From Hymenobacter sp. YC55 (lineage in GTDB: Bacteria; Bacteroidota; Bacteroidia; Cytophagales; Hymenobacteraceae): a stretch of 64,000 nucleotides of DNA. A model generated the notes under the pieces. The model saw only the letters and a program-made list of their open reading frames with translations. It had not been told where the DNA came from and searched no databases. The translations under genes were made by a program, and so were the position numbers. The DNA lies in NCBI RefSeq assembly GCF_029433095.1, contig NZ_JARNTX010000005.1, positions 1-64,000 of the forward strand. Reading direction: 5' to 3'. Of this stretch, positions 62,741 to 64,000 are shown in pieces. Every line of letters begins with the position of its first letter. Position 1 is the stretch's first letter.

Positions 62741-63083
62741 AAGTAAGCAGCAGTGAGCAAAGCAAGTTATACCACGCAGGCCGTAAAGGACCGAGCTAAA
62801 GCTTCAGTGCAAACAAATCAAGCTGGCCCAGGCGAGTACGCGGTGGCGGCAATTTAGAACCTCCACCCTTGAAGTCCGCCAAGCAAGTTCTGCGCAACGT
62901 CCTTGACTGCCAAGTACATCCTCGCTAATGTAGACTGGGATGCCCGCTATAACGAGGATTATTATATACTTTGGCGCGGGCAAAAAGCCTTTGCGTGCTC
63001 TCATCTGCTAGGCGGGAAACACGCAAATCTGTATCACCAAGTCTAGTTTCACCGCAACAACCTCCCAAGCCCAACCACAGATA
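62741..63083. other. Divergent intergenic region before icd
   Basis: About 340 bp between the acetyltransferase (minus) and icd (plus). Near 62961-62975 a TATATACTTTGG stretch resembles, but does not exactly match, the TAnnTTTG promoter box. Nothing else was seen. Confidence 0.4.
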
Positions 63084-64000
63084 ATGGCCAAAATCAACGT
63101 AGCAAACCCCGTAGTAGAGCTTGATGGCGACGAAATGACGCGCATCATTTGGAAGTTCATCAAGGACAAGCTGATCCTGCCGTATTTGGAGCTCGATATC
63201 AAGTACTACGATCTGGGTATTGAGTACCGGGACGAAACCAACGACCAAGTCACCATTGATGCCGCCAACGCCATCAAGCAGTACGGCGTCGGCATCAAGT
63301 GCGCCACCATCACCCCCGACGAAGAGCGGGTAAAGGAGTTCAACCTAAAGCAGATGTGGAAATCGCCTAACGGCACCATCCGCAACATCTTGGATGGTAC
63401 TGTTTTCCGCGAGCCTATCGTGACCAGCAACGTGCCCCGCCTCGTGCCCAACTGGACCGCTCCGATTTGCATCGGTCGCCACGCCTTCGGCGACCAGTAC
63501 CGTGCTACCGACTTCGTTACTAAGGGCAAAGGCAAGCTCACCATCACCTTCACGCCCGAAGACGGCGGCGAAACCCAGTCGTTCGAAGTATTCAACTTCA
63601 AAAACGACGGCGTGGCCCTGGCCATGTACAACACCGACGAGTCGATCCGGGGCTTTGCCCACGCCTGCTTCAACCAGGCCCTGATGAAGGGCTGGCCGCT
63701 GTACCTGAGTACCAAGAACACCATCCTCAAGAAGTACGACGGCCGCTTTAAGGACATCTTCCAGGAGATTTACGAGCAGGACTACGCCGACAAATTCAGC
63801 GCCGCTGGTATCACCTATGAGCACCGCCTGATCGACGACATGGTGGCCTCGGCCCTGAAGTGGAACGGCAACTTTGTGTGGGCGTGCAAAAACTACGACG
63901 GTGACGTGCAAAGCGACACGGTAGCGCAAGGCTTTGGCTCGCTGGGTTTGATGACTTCCACGCTGGTGACGCCAGACGGCACCGTGATGGAAGCCGAAGC
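63084..64000 (+). CDS. icd: NADP-dependent isocitrate dehydrogenase, 5' part
   Basis: At least 305 residues, running off the window. It begins MAKINVANPVVELDGDEMTR and is the homodimeric, eukaryote-like type: ATITPDEERVKEF, MWKSPNGTIRNILDGTVFRE and IGRHAFGDQYRATDF are near-identical to that family. It converts isocitrate to 2-oxoglutarate, the carbon skeleton that takes up ammonium. The start is set by the family N-terminus, and the open end lies beyond position 64000. Confidence 0.95.
   Translation, partial: MAKINVANPVVELDGDEMTRIIWKFIKDKLILPYLELDIKYYDLGIEYRDETNDQVTIDAANAIKQYGVGIKCATITPDEERVKEFNLKQMWKSPNGTIRNILDGTVFREPIVTSNVPRLVPNWTAPICIGRHAFGDQYRATDFVTKGKGKLTITFTPEDGGETQSFEVFNFKNDGVALAMYNTDESIRGFAHACFNQALMKGWPLYLSTKNTILKKYDGRFKDIFQEIYEQDYADKFSAAGITYEHRLIDDMVASALKWNGNFVWACKNYDGDVQSDTVAQGFGSLGLMTSTLVTPDGTVMEAE

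Noticed and set aside
1..64000. CRISPR array, prophage or integrative element
   Set aside because: No regularly spaced direct repeats, integrase, transposase, phage structural or conjugation genes were recognised in the window.

Overview
The window looks like a chromosome segment from a Bacteroidota bacterium of the Hymenobacter/Cytophagales kind. Supporting signs are a SusC/SusD pair with a hybrid two-component regulator (HTCS), type IX secretion C-terminal sorting domains on two exported proteins, DUF983 and DUF4202 proteins, a TAnnTTTG-type promoter box, start codons without Shine-Dalgarno sequences, and a coding GC content well above 50% by eye. Genus level is an inference from family content only. 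The left edge is the 3' end of an rRNA operon (23S tail, 5S, terminators).

From 2.0 to 25.7 kb almost everything lies on the minus strand and serves carbohydrate use. In transcription order: an HTCS sensor-regulator (25660 to 22910), a PfkB fructokinase-like kinase, SusC, SusD, a GH13 alpha-glucosidase and a GH65 enzyme. Next, after a 408 bp gap, come a GMC flavoprotein, its Tat-exported small subunit, an MFS permease, a Gfo/Idh oxidoreductase, a PF01261 TIM-barrel protein, a lipoprotein cytochrome c, two more PF01261 TIM-barrel proteins and a DUF1080 protein. A fourth TIM-barrel gene faces them. The second block matches the parts of the 3-keto-glycoside route: glucoside 3-dehydrogenase, ketoglycoside lyase/isomerase and DUF1080 hydrolase. 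My reading is that alpha-glucosides enter through SusCD, are split by GH13/GH65 or oxidised at C3, and are sensed by the HTCS. The fructokinase hints at a fructose-containing substrate such as sucrose.

From 25.9 to 43 kb the content is mixed: a multi-PAS hybrid kinase, a cupin protein, a T9SS-sorted metallophosphoesterase, a strikingly AT-rich T9SS-sorted CotH-family gene, DUF983, AraC and TetR regulators, an OmpA protein with thrombospondin-3 repeats and a very basic tail, a PAS kinase with LuxR-type response regulator, and a YitT membrane protein. From 43 to 48.5 kb come two amidohydrolase-family genes with partly lost metal motifs and an SGNH esterase.

From 48.6 to 59.8 kb lies a complete nitrate assimilation cluster: nirB, nirD, a NarK-type transporter, a nitrate reductase fused to an NADH:flavin reductase and BFD module, a rubredoxin-tailed protein that resembles a siroheme reductase without its siroheme cysteines, cobA for siroheme, and an antisense-overlapping DUF4202 gene. 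Upstream of nirB there is a TACCTTTG promoter box and a pair of inverted-repeat sites. The window ends with DoxX, a third amidohydrolase, a GNAT acetyltransferase and the 5' part of icd.

Convergent gene pairs are often separated by very long, near-perfect inverted repeats (up to 36 bp arms). No CRISPR array, tRNA, transposase or phage gene was seen.
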